From NCBI GenBank assembly GCA_963580455.1, contig OY756968.1, positions 3,075,544-3,139,543 of the forward strand: a stretch of 64,000 nucleotides of DNA, written 5' to 3'. Below are positions 37,400 through 47,436 of this stretch, one piece after another. Both the position numbers and the translations under genes were made by a program. The stretch comes from Euonymus europaeus (lineage: Eukaryota > Streptophyta > Magnoliopsida > Celastrales > Celastraceae). Within the stretch, counting starts at the first letter, position 1, and the number at the start of each line of letters is the position of its first letter. Under the pieces are notes generated by a model that worked only from the letters and a program-made list of their open reading frames with translations, did no database searches and was not told where the DNA came from.

Positions 37400-37446
37400 C
37401 GTGGAATTCGAACCACGTAACAGTTTCTGTCAAAGCTGAGCTGAGA
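37400..37446 (-). mobile_element. Possible tRNA-derived SINE head
   Basis: On the minus strand a box-A-like TCAGCTCAGCTTTGACAG is followed by box-B-like GTGGTTCGAATTCCAC (37416-37401). The boxes are closer together than in a normal tRNA gene, and the arms do not close into a cloverleaf. Confidence 0.3.
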
Positions 37447-38035
37447 ACGGGTATGTTTGTGATTCAATAACTTTCCAAGTAATACGAATCCAAAATCATT
37501 GAAATTACTAAACCATATCTACTGCTGCAGTCCAAATTAAAACGTGCACAAAACATGGAAGGCAGCAGAATCATAGGCTACTACATTATAACAATCTATT
37601 TTAAGCTTTTGACAATCTCACGTGTGTAGTGGTTTGTAAGTCACAGTGTGGCATAAATTTAGAAGAAAAATAATTAGGGTTAGGTTGTTGAGACAAATAA
37701 TCTCCTAAAGTCAGCGAAAATTTTGGAGGAATTAAATAAGGCTCCATATCCAAAGGACTTCATGGAATCCATCAATCAATGTATCTCCACTCCTCCATAA
37801 CTTAAAGGAGTGGAGTTAAGTGGCCCACATCCACCAGCTTTAATTGGGACCTACCAAAGAAACTCAACCACCAAACTTCTTTTTAACTTAGCTAGGCTCT
37901 ACAATGTGACAAGTGGCAACACAAGTGCCTTATTTTTTTAGCTCCCAAACCTAAGTGGAGGGGTCCAAAATCAAAATTTCCATTATTGTTGTTAATTAAT
38001 AAAGGTATTATTATATGAATCTAACTCTTATTTGT

Positions 38036-38090
38036 CTAACCAGTTGGGAGAGAGCTTTCCATTATTAGAGGTTGTGTGTTCAAATCCTAT
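38036..38090 (+). mobile_element. Possible tRNA-derived SINE head
   Basis: Box-A-like CTAACCAGTTGGGAGAG (38036-38052) and box-B-like GTGTTCAAATCC (38076-38087) fit an internal Pol III promoter. This lies only about 190 bases upstream of the bHLH gene's TATA box. Confidence 0.35.
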
Positions 38091-38276
38091 CCTATTGGGA
38101 TTGAATGTGAAATTATCATCTACTTGTTTGACACGTAAATTTTGAACTATTATGTGGACCTATAAATTTATCAAAATTTATTTATTGTACACACGAATAT
38201 AGTGACAACGAGTTACTATGTTATTATGTTATGAGAAATTAAAAAAATAAAGGTGTTAACACTAGTAGTGACTGGC

Positions 38277-38284
38277 TATAAATA
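38277..38284 (+). promoter_or_regulatory. TATA box of the bHLH gene
   Basis: TATAAATA lies 48 bases upstream of the start codon at 38325. Normal spacing would put the transcription start at about 38305-38310 and leave a leader of only 15-20 bases. Confidence 0.5.
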
Positions 38285-38324
38285 TTGCACCACTATATAC
38301 CAAATGCTACATCATATATTTACA

Positions 38325-39472
38325 ATGGCTGATCATCTGTTTGACATGCAGAACCAGCTAAGTCATCCATTCTCAAAATTACTGGATCAGAGTGCTTTGG
38401 AGAAGCTGAACTCATCAACAGAACATCACATGAACGGTTTCATGGCTCTCTTTCATGATCACGATAATCAGCATCAACAACGACCTTCGGAACATCACGT
38501 TCAATTCCCCATAACTCCTCTCTCCCACGATTTGCAGAGCTACTCGCATTCTGATGGCCAAAACGCTGCCGTGTTAGTCCCTTCTGACACCGGAAGCAAG
38601 AACAAAAGCCTTACAAATGCATGGTCTCCTCCAGTTGATGGCGCGTATAATAATTATAAGGTTAGTATTAGTGCTTAATTTTGATATTAGTTTTTGTAAT
38701 TAAGTTCTACAATTTTGTTCTTCAAGCTCTAATTTTTGTTTGTCACTGAATTATATATTAGCAGGGATGGGGTGGAAGAAAGAGAAAGAGAGCTAAAAAC
38801 GAGAGAGATCATCAGGTGGAGATGAAACCTGATGAAGTCGTTCATGTGAGAGCAAAAAGAGGACAAGCTACTGATAGTCACAGTCTTGCGGAGAGGGTAT
38901 GTAAATTAACTGTGCTAATCAATCTCTTAAGTAATTGTTATGGAAATTAATTTTCTTAACTTTGTTTCCCAGGTGAGAAGAGAGAAAATCAATGAGAGGC
39001 TTAGGTCCTTACAAGACCTGGTTCCTGGATGCTATAAGGTAAGAAGTAATTAATAACACTTAACCCTCCTTAGTTTTTTCTTAATAAAAATAGATAATTT
39101 GTGTATATGGGTTCGACAGACAATGGGGATGGCTGTGATGTTGGATGTGATTATCAATTATGTGCAGTCATTACAGAATCAAATCGAGGTGAATATAAAT
39201 TCCTTAACTAATCATGAAAATCGATCCTATGTTTAAATACTATAACCAATAAGATATATGATTAGTTACTAATCAGGCATATATGTGTATAGTTTCTGTC
39301 TATGAAGCTTTCAGCAGCTAGTATGTACTTCGACTTCAACTCTTTGGAAGTTGACGCATCACAAACAGTGCAGCCCACAAATGCAGCAGTTGAGGTGCCA
39401 GAGATGGATCGAATAGGCAGAGAAGGATATAATGAAGAACAGTCGAGCTTCCACTCAACATGGCCTCTTTGA
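38325..39472 (+). CDS. CES: bHLH transcription factor of the CESTA/BEE type
   Basis: Five exons (38325-38660, 38765-38896, 38973-39038, 39120-39188, 39293-39472) give 260 aa. The basic region and helices run from about residue 141 to 205: RAKRGQATDSHSLAERVRRE with the E-box-reading His151, Glu155 and Arg159, then [36 protein letters not shown]. The exact [10 protein letters not shown] wording and the C-terminal FHSTWPL point to CESTA/HALF FILLED (bHLH75) rather than BEE1, BEE2 or BEE3. In Arabidopsis these nuclear factors promote brassinosteroid responses and redundantly support reproductive-tract development. The RKRKR cluster at residues 117-121 is a probable nuclear signal. All introns are GT-AG, and splitting of the bHLH over exons 2-4 is typical. 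BEE1 or BEE3 remain alternatives. Confidence 0.9.
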
Positions 39473-40897
39473 ATTCCAATGATTAATCATGTATATGCAA
39501 TTAATTAAAGAAAAGTTAATTAATTTGTATAAACCATATTATGTATTTCAATTAAGATGATGATAATACAATAATATATATTTGATGTGACTGAACATGG
39601 TTCAATTAGTACCTTCCTAATCATTGTGGGTTGCAAATTATTGCCACCAACGACATCAAGAAAGATATGGATTTGCTTGCGTTATTTGATCATCTTAACA
39701 TACTACGGCGCCACATAAAATTATGTATATTGTGACAAAACAATGAAATATAATTGACTAGCTAATGGATATGTAGATAAGCATCTCTTCTATATAATAA
39801 AATGATAGAGACAGTAGATATGAAATCTATACGATCGGGGCCATGATTGAGGGTCGAGTGCAGGTAGAGAGAGAGAGAAGTGATAGTTTCGAGTCTGATA
39901 CATGCATGGTGGTTGATATTGTTTATGTATAGAACACAAGTACATTGCATCTTAATATTATAAATTGGACCATTAATTTATTAGAGAGAACGTGGAAGCT
40001 ACAGAGCTGCACCCTTCACTCCATGTTCCCTACCCAGCTAGAAAGGCGGTGTACATCTGCTTGGCTGGGCGGGGTTGGAATCCTTTGGGCACTGTCCCAA
40101 TTTGCTGTGTTTGTATGGTTGAATGCCTGTGTGGAGTGTCTATTTGTGTGTGTGATTAGGTGGGTGAGGGTGGTAAAAGTATGTATGATGTGGATAATCC
40201 AATTTGTTCTGCCGACCTAAATTAAGTTTAAATATAAATTCAAACATATAAAAAATATTTGATTTAAAATAAATCCGAGGACAAACACAAATTAATTGTT
40301 TAGATACTAAATGAACTATTATCTTGATTGAATTGACTGAAATCAAATTCATATACTCACTCTCTCCCTTTTTGATAGGCTCATTTTCTATTTTAATTCG
40401 TCCCAAATAAAAATTTACTTCCTGAGAATTAATAAATAAATTATTAATTTACTAATCTACCCTCATTTATCGTATATTTTTATTAACAAATGTCATTAAC
40501 CTTTAATAATAATAAAATGTATTTAGAATAGTTGAATGCAATATTAAAAAAAAATTAACTAAATTTATTATTTCAATGATATTAATTATATTTTCTTAAT
40601 GTTCTGTAAACATTCATGTTTTCGGAACTAAAGACAAACCTAAACTCAAACCCTTTTCCACCCCGTGGGCTAATAATGTAAAAAATAATTAATTAAAATG
40701 TTTTCATTTTCACTAGGAAAACAAAAAAGAAAGGAAAGGCAATTGAATAACAGAAAAAGAGGTTGCGGGAAGGGACAATCATTGCATGGAAACCATCGCC
40801 CTACCTAATTCTCAAGAAATTAAACCAACCGGTTTCACATTTTCATTCTGTAGTTCTTCTCCGCCTTCCTTCCTTCCTTCAGAAACTCATTTCGCAG
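39473..40897. other. Intergenic DNA between the bHLH and thioesterase genes
   Basis: Probable 3' UTR of the bHLH gene to about 39600, then AT-rich DNA with no supported gene. The frame at 39945-40220 has no recognisable homology. The segment from about 40750 should be the leader of the thioesterase gene; it has a CCTT repeat at 40864-40879. Confidence 0.5.
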
Positions 40898-43800
40898 ATG
40901 CAGACATTAGCCAGCACCTCGCACGTGACACTCCAAGCCTCGCGTGCCAAGGCAACTTGGCCCGAACTTCCGCGGCCTTCGGCGTTCTTTCCAGTCATTC
41001 GGCCGCCGCGATTCAGCTCAATTTCAACCTCTCGGGGCCGCTCTGCACTGGCGTTTCTGGACCTCAAAGGCGGTAGAGGGTATGCGCTCTTCACTCACAA
41101 TGTTATTCAATTATCGTGTTTTTATTCGGTCTTCACTTGTGTTTTTGGTACTAAAATTTAACATTCTAGCTAGACATTTTTGTCAATTTACAACTCTGTT
41201 GGTCCTGCTTTTCAGGTTTAGGGCTTAGGGTTAGCATGTAAATTTGTTGATTTCTTGTTTCCCTATCTCTGTCTGCACGCTAAAACTGTTTTTTCTTTGT
41301 GTACTTTCAAATGACGCTTCACAAATCCTCATTGAATTTGCTTTTGTTCATAAACCGTTTGAATATGTGTCCGGTTTTACTTCTCTTATATCGCCGATGA
41401 ATTTGATGTATAGAATGGGTCCTGTTCCTGTGTAGAATGAGTGGGTTCATTGATGTTGAGCTAAAAGTCCGCGATTATGAGTTGGATCAGTATGGGGTTG
41501 TCAACAATGCTGTCTATGCTAGCTATTGCCAACATGGTGAGACCACATTTTATTTATATATTTCTAGTGGGGAATACTTGGGGTATTTGTTCATTAGTGA
41601 TTGATCTTTCAAGTTTCAATCTTTATATTATAAGTATCAGCTTTAAGGTTATGTTTTTTTTTTCTTTTTCAATCTGAGTAATGCTCAATAAGACTTTGTT
41701 ACAATAATTCTGAGCAAGGAATAGAGATGGCAATGGGGCGGGGTATGCCCTCCCCATCCCCGATTTTTTGGAATCCGACGGGGACGAGTAACACCCATCC
41801 CCAACCCCATCCCTGAATACTGCTCATGATTGTACTCTATCCTGATGTTAAACACTAGCAGAGGTACTGAGCTACCTACATAGTTTCCCTACATCGACAT
41901 TCATATACAACAATGAAACTAAAATAAGTCGAAAGAATGACCTATATTTAGAATGAAGCACTAACTGGGCATAAAAAAATTCCAGATATTGAAAGGAAAA
42001 GGGCACTGAAATAACTTCCCATACTTCTCTAGATGCACCATCAGTTTCAACCCAAAAAGTGAAGGAAGCCGTTATTTTCAAGTTTCAACCTCCATATTTT
42101 AACCTTGACTAATTCTTGCTTCACTCGTGCATAATTAAGAACATGTTTTACTCTGATCAAGAAAGTAAAGCATGAATAATAAGTCGGGGCTGGGCAGATG
42201 TTTTTATATATATATATATATATTTAAAATATTACAAAAAGTTCGGGTCGGGTTTGGGGATGGGTAGGGTATTGTCGGGTGCGGGGAATTTTGCCATCCC
42301 TAGCAAGGAAGCAATAATTTTTAAAATTTGATTGCTCATCCTTAGAAATAAAACAACCTATGTCGAGTATTTCAGAGATTCTCTTTATTTTACTTGCAAT
42401 TTTTATGACGGTCATAAATGGAGGAGGTAAATTGATTTCTTGTAGAATTGCTACTGTTTTGTTTGTGCAGTTCATGATACTTGAAGTGTTCTCTGTGCAT
42501 TTTTTGTGTTCATGACAGTAATTCGTTCTCTAATATCTTCATCAGGTCGTCATGAGCTTTTGGAACACATTGGGGTAAGTGCTGATGCAGTTGCTCGCAC
42601 TGGTGATGCATTAGCACTCTCGGAGTTGTCACTCAAATTTCTTGCACCTTTAAGAGTATGTGCTTACTTGAAACCTCAATTTCCACTGTGTGAAGATTTA
42701 CTTGACATCATCATGATATACCAGTCAAACTTAGTTATTTCCCCTTATCTTATATTCCGTGCTCAGTGTTCAAGTCTACTAAACTTATTAATATAAATCA
42801 TTTATGCATAAGTTTTTGTCTGTTTTTAGAAACTAAGGTTCTAGGTCAAGGGGCCAATGGATGGTTTTCATGAGTTACCGATTGTGCAGAAGATGATGAA
42901 AAACAATAGTATTATTGCAGTGGTTTCATCAATGATAATAATAGAGTTCTGGGTTGCATGTGTAAACCCCAACATTGATAGGATTGAGGTACATTTGAAC
43001 ACTGTCAAACTTACTGCATTTGAGCATGAAATGGTCTCTCAGCTTAATTTCCTTCCATTTTCTTCAAATTACACCTTGAACCACTCGGCCATCTCTCCTA
43101 TATTCCTACATAATGAGTATGTCCTCAACAACGGGTGTATTCTATCTAAATCCTCATTCTTAATTTCAACTACTCACCATTTTCTAAATCAGATGTGACT
43201 CTTCTTTATGTCATATTCAACAGGTTAAGTTTAGGTGTTAGAGGGATACACTGTTAATCACACACACACACACAGAGACCCATATGTAGTTGGTTTTTCT
43301 ACCCTGTTTTTTTTATGTATTTTCTTGGCGAACAAGTAATATGCATGTTGAGAATAGAACAGTTTATCACACATTATTTTCTTTTGCATCTTTAATGGTT
43401 TGGAAATCAAACGTGTAGTCTGACAACACTGACTATGATATATATATATATATATATATTTGTGGGTGTATGTGTGTGTGATGCAATAGTCGAGTGTGTT
43501 TTAATTTTCTTTTCTATTTCATAGGTAAAGCTTGCTTCCATTATATATGGGTTTATATGTTCTAATGTGGTTCCATTTGCAACTAGAGTGGGGACAAGTT
43601 TGTTGTAAAAGTAAGAGTATCTGGCTCATCTGCTGCTCGCTTATACTTTGATCACTTCATATTCAAGCTGCCAAATCAAGAGGTTTTCTTTCCTTTGGCT
43701 TCAATTTCTTTTCTTTTTTGCTATAAAAGAATTTATTTCCCACATGAAACCAAAATAGTCTTGTTTCTGCTAAGTGACTTTGATTTGTCTTATGCAGCCA

Positions 43801-43917
43801 ATTCTGGAAGCAAAGGCCACTGCAGTTTGGCTCGACAAAAACTATCGTCCAGTCCGTCTCCCAGCTGAGATGAAATCAAAATTCATTCAATTCCTTCGCC
43901 ACGAAGAATCTAATTGA
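40898..43917 (+). CDS. ALT: Plastid hotdog-fold acyl-ACP thioesterase (ALT / methylketone synthase 2 type)
   Basis: Five exons (40898-41079, 41436-41536, 42546-42655, 43587-43682, 43798-43917) encode 202 aa. Residues 1-61 are rich in Ser, Thr, Arg and Ala with almost no acidic residues, fitting a plastid transit peptide. The rest is a single 4-hydroxybenzoyl-CoA-thioesterase-like hotdog domain: [29 protein letters not shown] carries the presumed catalytic Asp78. It continues with [22 protein letters not shown] and ends in an [12 protein letters not shown] strand. ALT enzymes hydrolyse medium-chain or beta-keto acyl-ACPs in plastids; in wild tomato the homologue MKS2 feeds methylketone synthesis. 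Exon 1 joins exon 2 through GG|A, just before the Met62 that bacterial-like homologues use as a start. Intron 2 carries a hAT-like transposon and intron 3 has CA and TA microsatellites. Substrate preference cannot be read from sequence. Confidence 0.92.
41714..42310. mobile_element. hAT-like non-autonomous transposon with a perfect 8-bp target-site duplication
   Basis: The element body is 41722-42302 (581 bp). It begins TAGAGATGGCAA and ends with the inverse TTGCCATCCCTA, an 11-of-12 match of the terminal inverted repeats. GC-rich subterminal arms follow on both sides. It is flanked by the identical octamer GCAAGGAA at 41714-41721 and 42303-42310. An 8-bp duplication with short TIRs is the hAT superfamily hallmark. 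It contains no transposase frame, so it is non-autonomous. It lies inside intron 2 of the ALT gene and leaves the splice sites intact. Confidence 0.85.
43259..43489. repeat. Microsatellites in intron 3 of ALT
   Basis: An (AC)n tract at about 43259-43274 and a (TA)n tract at about 43438-43460, followed by TG-rich sequence. These are useful polymorphism markers but have no evident function. Confidence 0.8.
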
Positions 43918-44509
43918 TTTTTACCACTCAATAACTAACAAGTGGGAGGGATTCAACACAAAGACCTGCTGGAATTGGTTAGCATGTTAAGCGTACGCCT
44001 TATTTTTCCCCTGGAAACAAGATTTTCACTCGAATACTAGAAACAGGAAATTTCTTTACTTGCACAACAATCATGTACGTTTTGCAATCATTAAAGAACG
44101 GTATAAAGCCTATAGTGACTAGAGACTCGCTAGACTAATGGAGTTAGGAATGATGGAATTGATCTATTTGTTATAGGTGACAATTCCAATGGAGCTCTCA
44201 AAACGTCTGGTCATTTCTTGATTCTTTAATTTAACATATTATTACTATATAATAGATTCTGTTATTTGAAATCATTCACAAGACTTTCAGGCTGTTGAGC
44301 TGAAGTAAGCAGACAGGAATAAATTGTATGATTACTGATACAAATACAAACTAATGATGCAGGTTCTTTCTGGGGAGTTCTGAGCAACTGTTGCTTGCAT
44401 AATGCCAATTGCCCATGAACTGTAAATTGCTGATCCTCACACTAAAGAAAGGGTATAAGAACAAGAACTGTAAATTTGCATAAAACTGATGAAACAACAT
44501 ATTATTTTT
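43918..44509. other. Convergent 3' regions of the ALT and ENDO2 genes
   Basis: The two genes end toward each other over 592 bases that should be shared by their 3' UTRs. No other feature is visible. Confidence 0.6.
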
Positions 44510-45969
44510 TCAGCCAAAGATGCGGTTTAGAGTTGCTGCCAATCGAACCCCACCTTGCGCCAACCGCAACTTAACAATCGGTAGCCGGGAAAGAAAGTAG
44601 TCATCTGCAAATAGTTTCAAAGACATTATACTCATATCTATTCTTCTGAATGAATCAATATTCCCCAGTGTGAAACTAGGAGTAGTTTCATGCTCTACCT
44701 TCCAATGTTGATCCTTCAGTCACATCTTTATATGACCAATCGCATGCTGCTTTGATTCCTTCAGACGCGTATCTAAAAAGGTACATGATTTGATTACAAG
44801 TAGCATATATATGTTTTGTAAATTAGTGATTTATTGCACCCTAAGAAAATTGGTTTGGGGAAACATACACATCTGGACAAGTTGTCTGATTTCTAGTGCA
44901 GGTCTCCCACTTTGGAAGCAAATCAGCCCATCCAGTCTGTTAATGCAGGACAAGTAAATATCAGGATTGATGACAGAAAACACTAATGCCTTTCAACAGA
45001 CGAAAAATCAGTGAATCTAAATACCGTTATGTTCTTCTGAATTGAATCCACAAATTCATCAACATTAGAGTCATAAAACCTTTCTTCAGCTGTTTCAATT
45101 ATATTGGCATCCCATATCTGTATTTTCTTAGTACTGTTAGTACACAACTTATTTTATGTTGATAAAGCCATCATCAAGTAAAGTTGACTCACATGGTGCA
45201 GGTTTTGTTTCCTGGTATACCAATGGATTTCAATGTCATTACCTCCCCTGTCTGAAGCATATCCACAATGCAGTGGCTGCATCGACACCATAGATGAAAG
45301 TTAAATCAGAACGAAAAATACGATGAGGTTAATGAGTAGGTGTTTAGAGAATCATTTAGCATACCTGATGGATGTCCCCCATGAAATGAGAAAGGAAGAG
45401 AAGAGCTTCTGTGAGATTATAGTCAGATTTTGAGGGATCTTGTTTGTAGGTGAGAAGCTGAGTTGTGTAATTGTTTATTGCTGCTGCTACACACCTTCCC
45501 TTTACTTCATCTTCATCCTTACAATCCCCTGATGACAATAATAAGGAAATAAAATTCAATTGTGTTTAGGTTACTCAAGTTGGGGGAAAGAGGACTTACT
45601 GTTGTAGTCGTAGTTGCAGACTTCAGGGGTATTAATGAAATGAAGAGGAGCAGACCAGTGAAAACGGAATCTGACATGGTCTGCCCATGAACACACACTC
45701 GCTAACTCATTCTCTGCATACTCTGGCAACAGTTCATTCACAGCACCTGCTGCAGCTTCACTCAATCGAGACTACAAAAAAAAAAAACCATTTTCACCAA
45801 ACAACAAGAAATCAATATTAAAAACAGAAACAAAGACAAGGATTTGCCTGAGGACCTGTGCAATTTTGCAAACCGTGTAGTGACCATCAACACCCCAGCC
45901 ATGTATGACTGGCAGAAGGAACACAAAAGAGAGAATAGTCACCGCTATGTGAAATCTGCAGCAACCCAT
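44510..45969 (-). CDS. ENDO2: S1/P1-type zinc-dependent nuclease (plant ENDO2 type)
   Basis: Eight exons on the minus strand (45969-45856, 45771-45600, 45528-45365, 45276-45193, 45117-45025, 44936-44869, 44772-44699, 44604-44510) give 287 aa. A hydrophobic signal peptide (1-24) ends just before Trp25, the residue that becomes the zinc-binding N-terminus of the mature enzyme. All nine trinuclear-zinc ligands can be placed by family spacing: Trp25, His30, Asp69, His82, His143, Asp147, His153, His177 and Asp181. Four N-glycosylation sequons (Asn115, 133, 207, 225) fit a secreted glycoprotein. The C-terminal DDYFLSRLPIVKLRLAQGGVRLAATLNRIF is the plant hallmark. Such nucleases cut single-stranded DNA and RNA and act in senescence and programmed cell death. 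Junction V|Y between exons 6 and 7 needs the donor at 44868, which restores the expected CPDVYASEGI. Confidence 0.95.
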
Positions 45970-46022
45970 CTTGTGCTCTCTCTCTCTATTGAGCCTATGA
46001 ATGTTCAGTTACAGACGATGCC

Positions 46023-46030
46023 TTTATAAA
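46023..46030 (-). promoter_or_regulatory. TATA box of the ENDO2-type nuclease gene
   Basis: TTTATAAA, the same on either strand, is followed by GG on the minus strand. It lies 54 bases upstream of the start codon at 45969, so the leader should be only about 25-30 bases. Confidence 0.5.
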
Positions 46031-46117
46031 TCATAACGTATTGGCAGATCTAAATTGTGTCGATTGGTGTGAACTGTATTGGCAGTTTTGGGTTATGCAA
46101 TAAAGAGAAATGATATC

Positions 46118-46811
46118 ATTTCTTTCTCGGGTGTCCAAATCCGATCCGCAACCGAGGAATCGATCCAAACCGCGGTTATTTATTTTTCGGTTTCGATTTT
46201 TTGGTTAATGGTTTCGGATTCGGTTATGAATTTATAGATTTTTCGGATTCGGTTTCGGATTTAACCGAAATAACCCAATAAATTTTATGTTTTATATATT
46301 TAGTAATTCAAATAATTAAAAATAAAAAATCTAAGATTTAGGACCAAATATAATTTTCAATTTCTTCATTAAGAATTGTAATAATATCTCTACTAATTCT
46401 CCTCCCTCACTCGTCCATCGACTTCGTTGTCTCAATGTCGATCCACAATATTTTAAGATCTATGTTGTGCAATGAAAGAGAAGAAATTAATAGAAAAAAA
46501 CTTCATTCTTCAAGTTTTTTTTATTTTTTTATTTTTTATGAGATCGATGAAATGCTTATTAATTAGAAAATTATAATATCAAAACACATGTATTTATATA
46601 TTTTTAAAAGATTAGAAAATGTTTTTATCTTTTTGTTTGGTTATCCGAAAACCAATCCGATCTGAACTGAAAAAATTCGATTTTTTCGGTTTGGTTATCC
46701 GAATTATATTTTTCGGTTATGAATTGTAAAATATCATAAACGAAACAATTCGGACATTTCGATTTCGGTTAAAAATCGAACTGAAAACCAAACGGACACC
46801 CCTATTTCTTG
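46118..46811. mobile_element. Probable hAT-like TIR element immediately upstream of the nuclease gene
   Basis: The element body is about 46126-46803 (678 bp). Its ends are CTCGGGTGTCC on the left and, inverted, AGGGGTGTCC on the right. Subterminal arms are full of TTCGGTTTCGG-like words on one side and their inverse on the other. Flanking octamers ATTTCTTT (46118-46125) and ATTTCTTG (46804-46811) match at seven of eight positions and fit an aged 8-bp target duplication. No transposase frame is present. The left end lies about 90 bases upstream of the nuclease TATA box. Confidence 0.6.
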
Positions 46812-47436
46812 CTCTCAAAAAATTAATGGCACACGTCTGTCTGTTGCTTGTCCAATATGGAATGTGAGAGAACTGATTTGGTTAAGGTTGACGTCTGATA
46901 TGAATGTGTGTATCTGTTCACACTTGGCTTTTATTGATTCAGATTGAATAAACATCGCACTCTTGTTCTGTGTGCTTGTCAAGGCAAGTCGGATTTGGAA
47001 ATGCTGAATTGATTTGCTAATGATTAAAGAATCTTGATAGAATTTATTACACTCTGGGAATAAAAAAGATTCCGGCAGTGAATTTCCGGCAATGGATTAC
47101 GACCGGTTAAAGCCTTGGGCTTAGATTTCTGTAGTCTCTGGTCTTTCGATAGGGTTGGACTTGGAGAAGTGAGAGTTGGGCTGATTTATTTTGGGCCTGT
47201 AAACAAAGCCCACCAGTATTGAAAGCTGAAAAAATTTGGAGGACAAAACGCTCACGAAATAAAACGCGTTTGAATTCTGAAAGGGAAGAAGGACTGACAG
47301 GAAACAAATGGCGTAAGGCTTCATCCAAGGACCAAGATCGCATCCATGGCTGTTTGACAAGAGAGAATATATTGGTTAATCGATTGAGTGTTGAAAGATT
47401 ACCATCCAGAATCGGTTTTACTTTCCTTCAGCTTCC
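46812..47436. other. Upstream region and leader of the IST1-like gene
   Basis: No coding sequence is supported. From about 47200 the sequence becomes purine-rich and leader-like. No TATA box is clear. Confidence 0.4.

Larger units (their letters stand above)
33670..38276. other. Gene-free 4.6-kb interval between divergent MYB and bHLH genes
   Basis: Apart from the MYB promoter at the left end, no coding sequence is supported. The frame at 36824-37030 and the one near 34409-34711 are unsupported. Two tRNA-like SINE heads (37400-37446 minus and 38036-38090 plus) are listed separately. The rest is AT-rich and includes a T run at 36511-36522. Large upstream regions are common for regulatory genes, so distal control elements may be present, but none can be named from sequence alone. 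Confidence 0.5.

Noticed and set aside
39945..40220. 91-codon plus-strand frame rich in Trp, Cys and Val
   Set aside because: No homology recognised, no promoter or splice support, and composition typical of random translation of GT-rich DNA.
42857..43198. 113-codon frame inside intron 3 of the thioesterase gene
   Set aside because: It does not join the conserved exons, has no recognised homology and lies between correct splice sites of the host gene.
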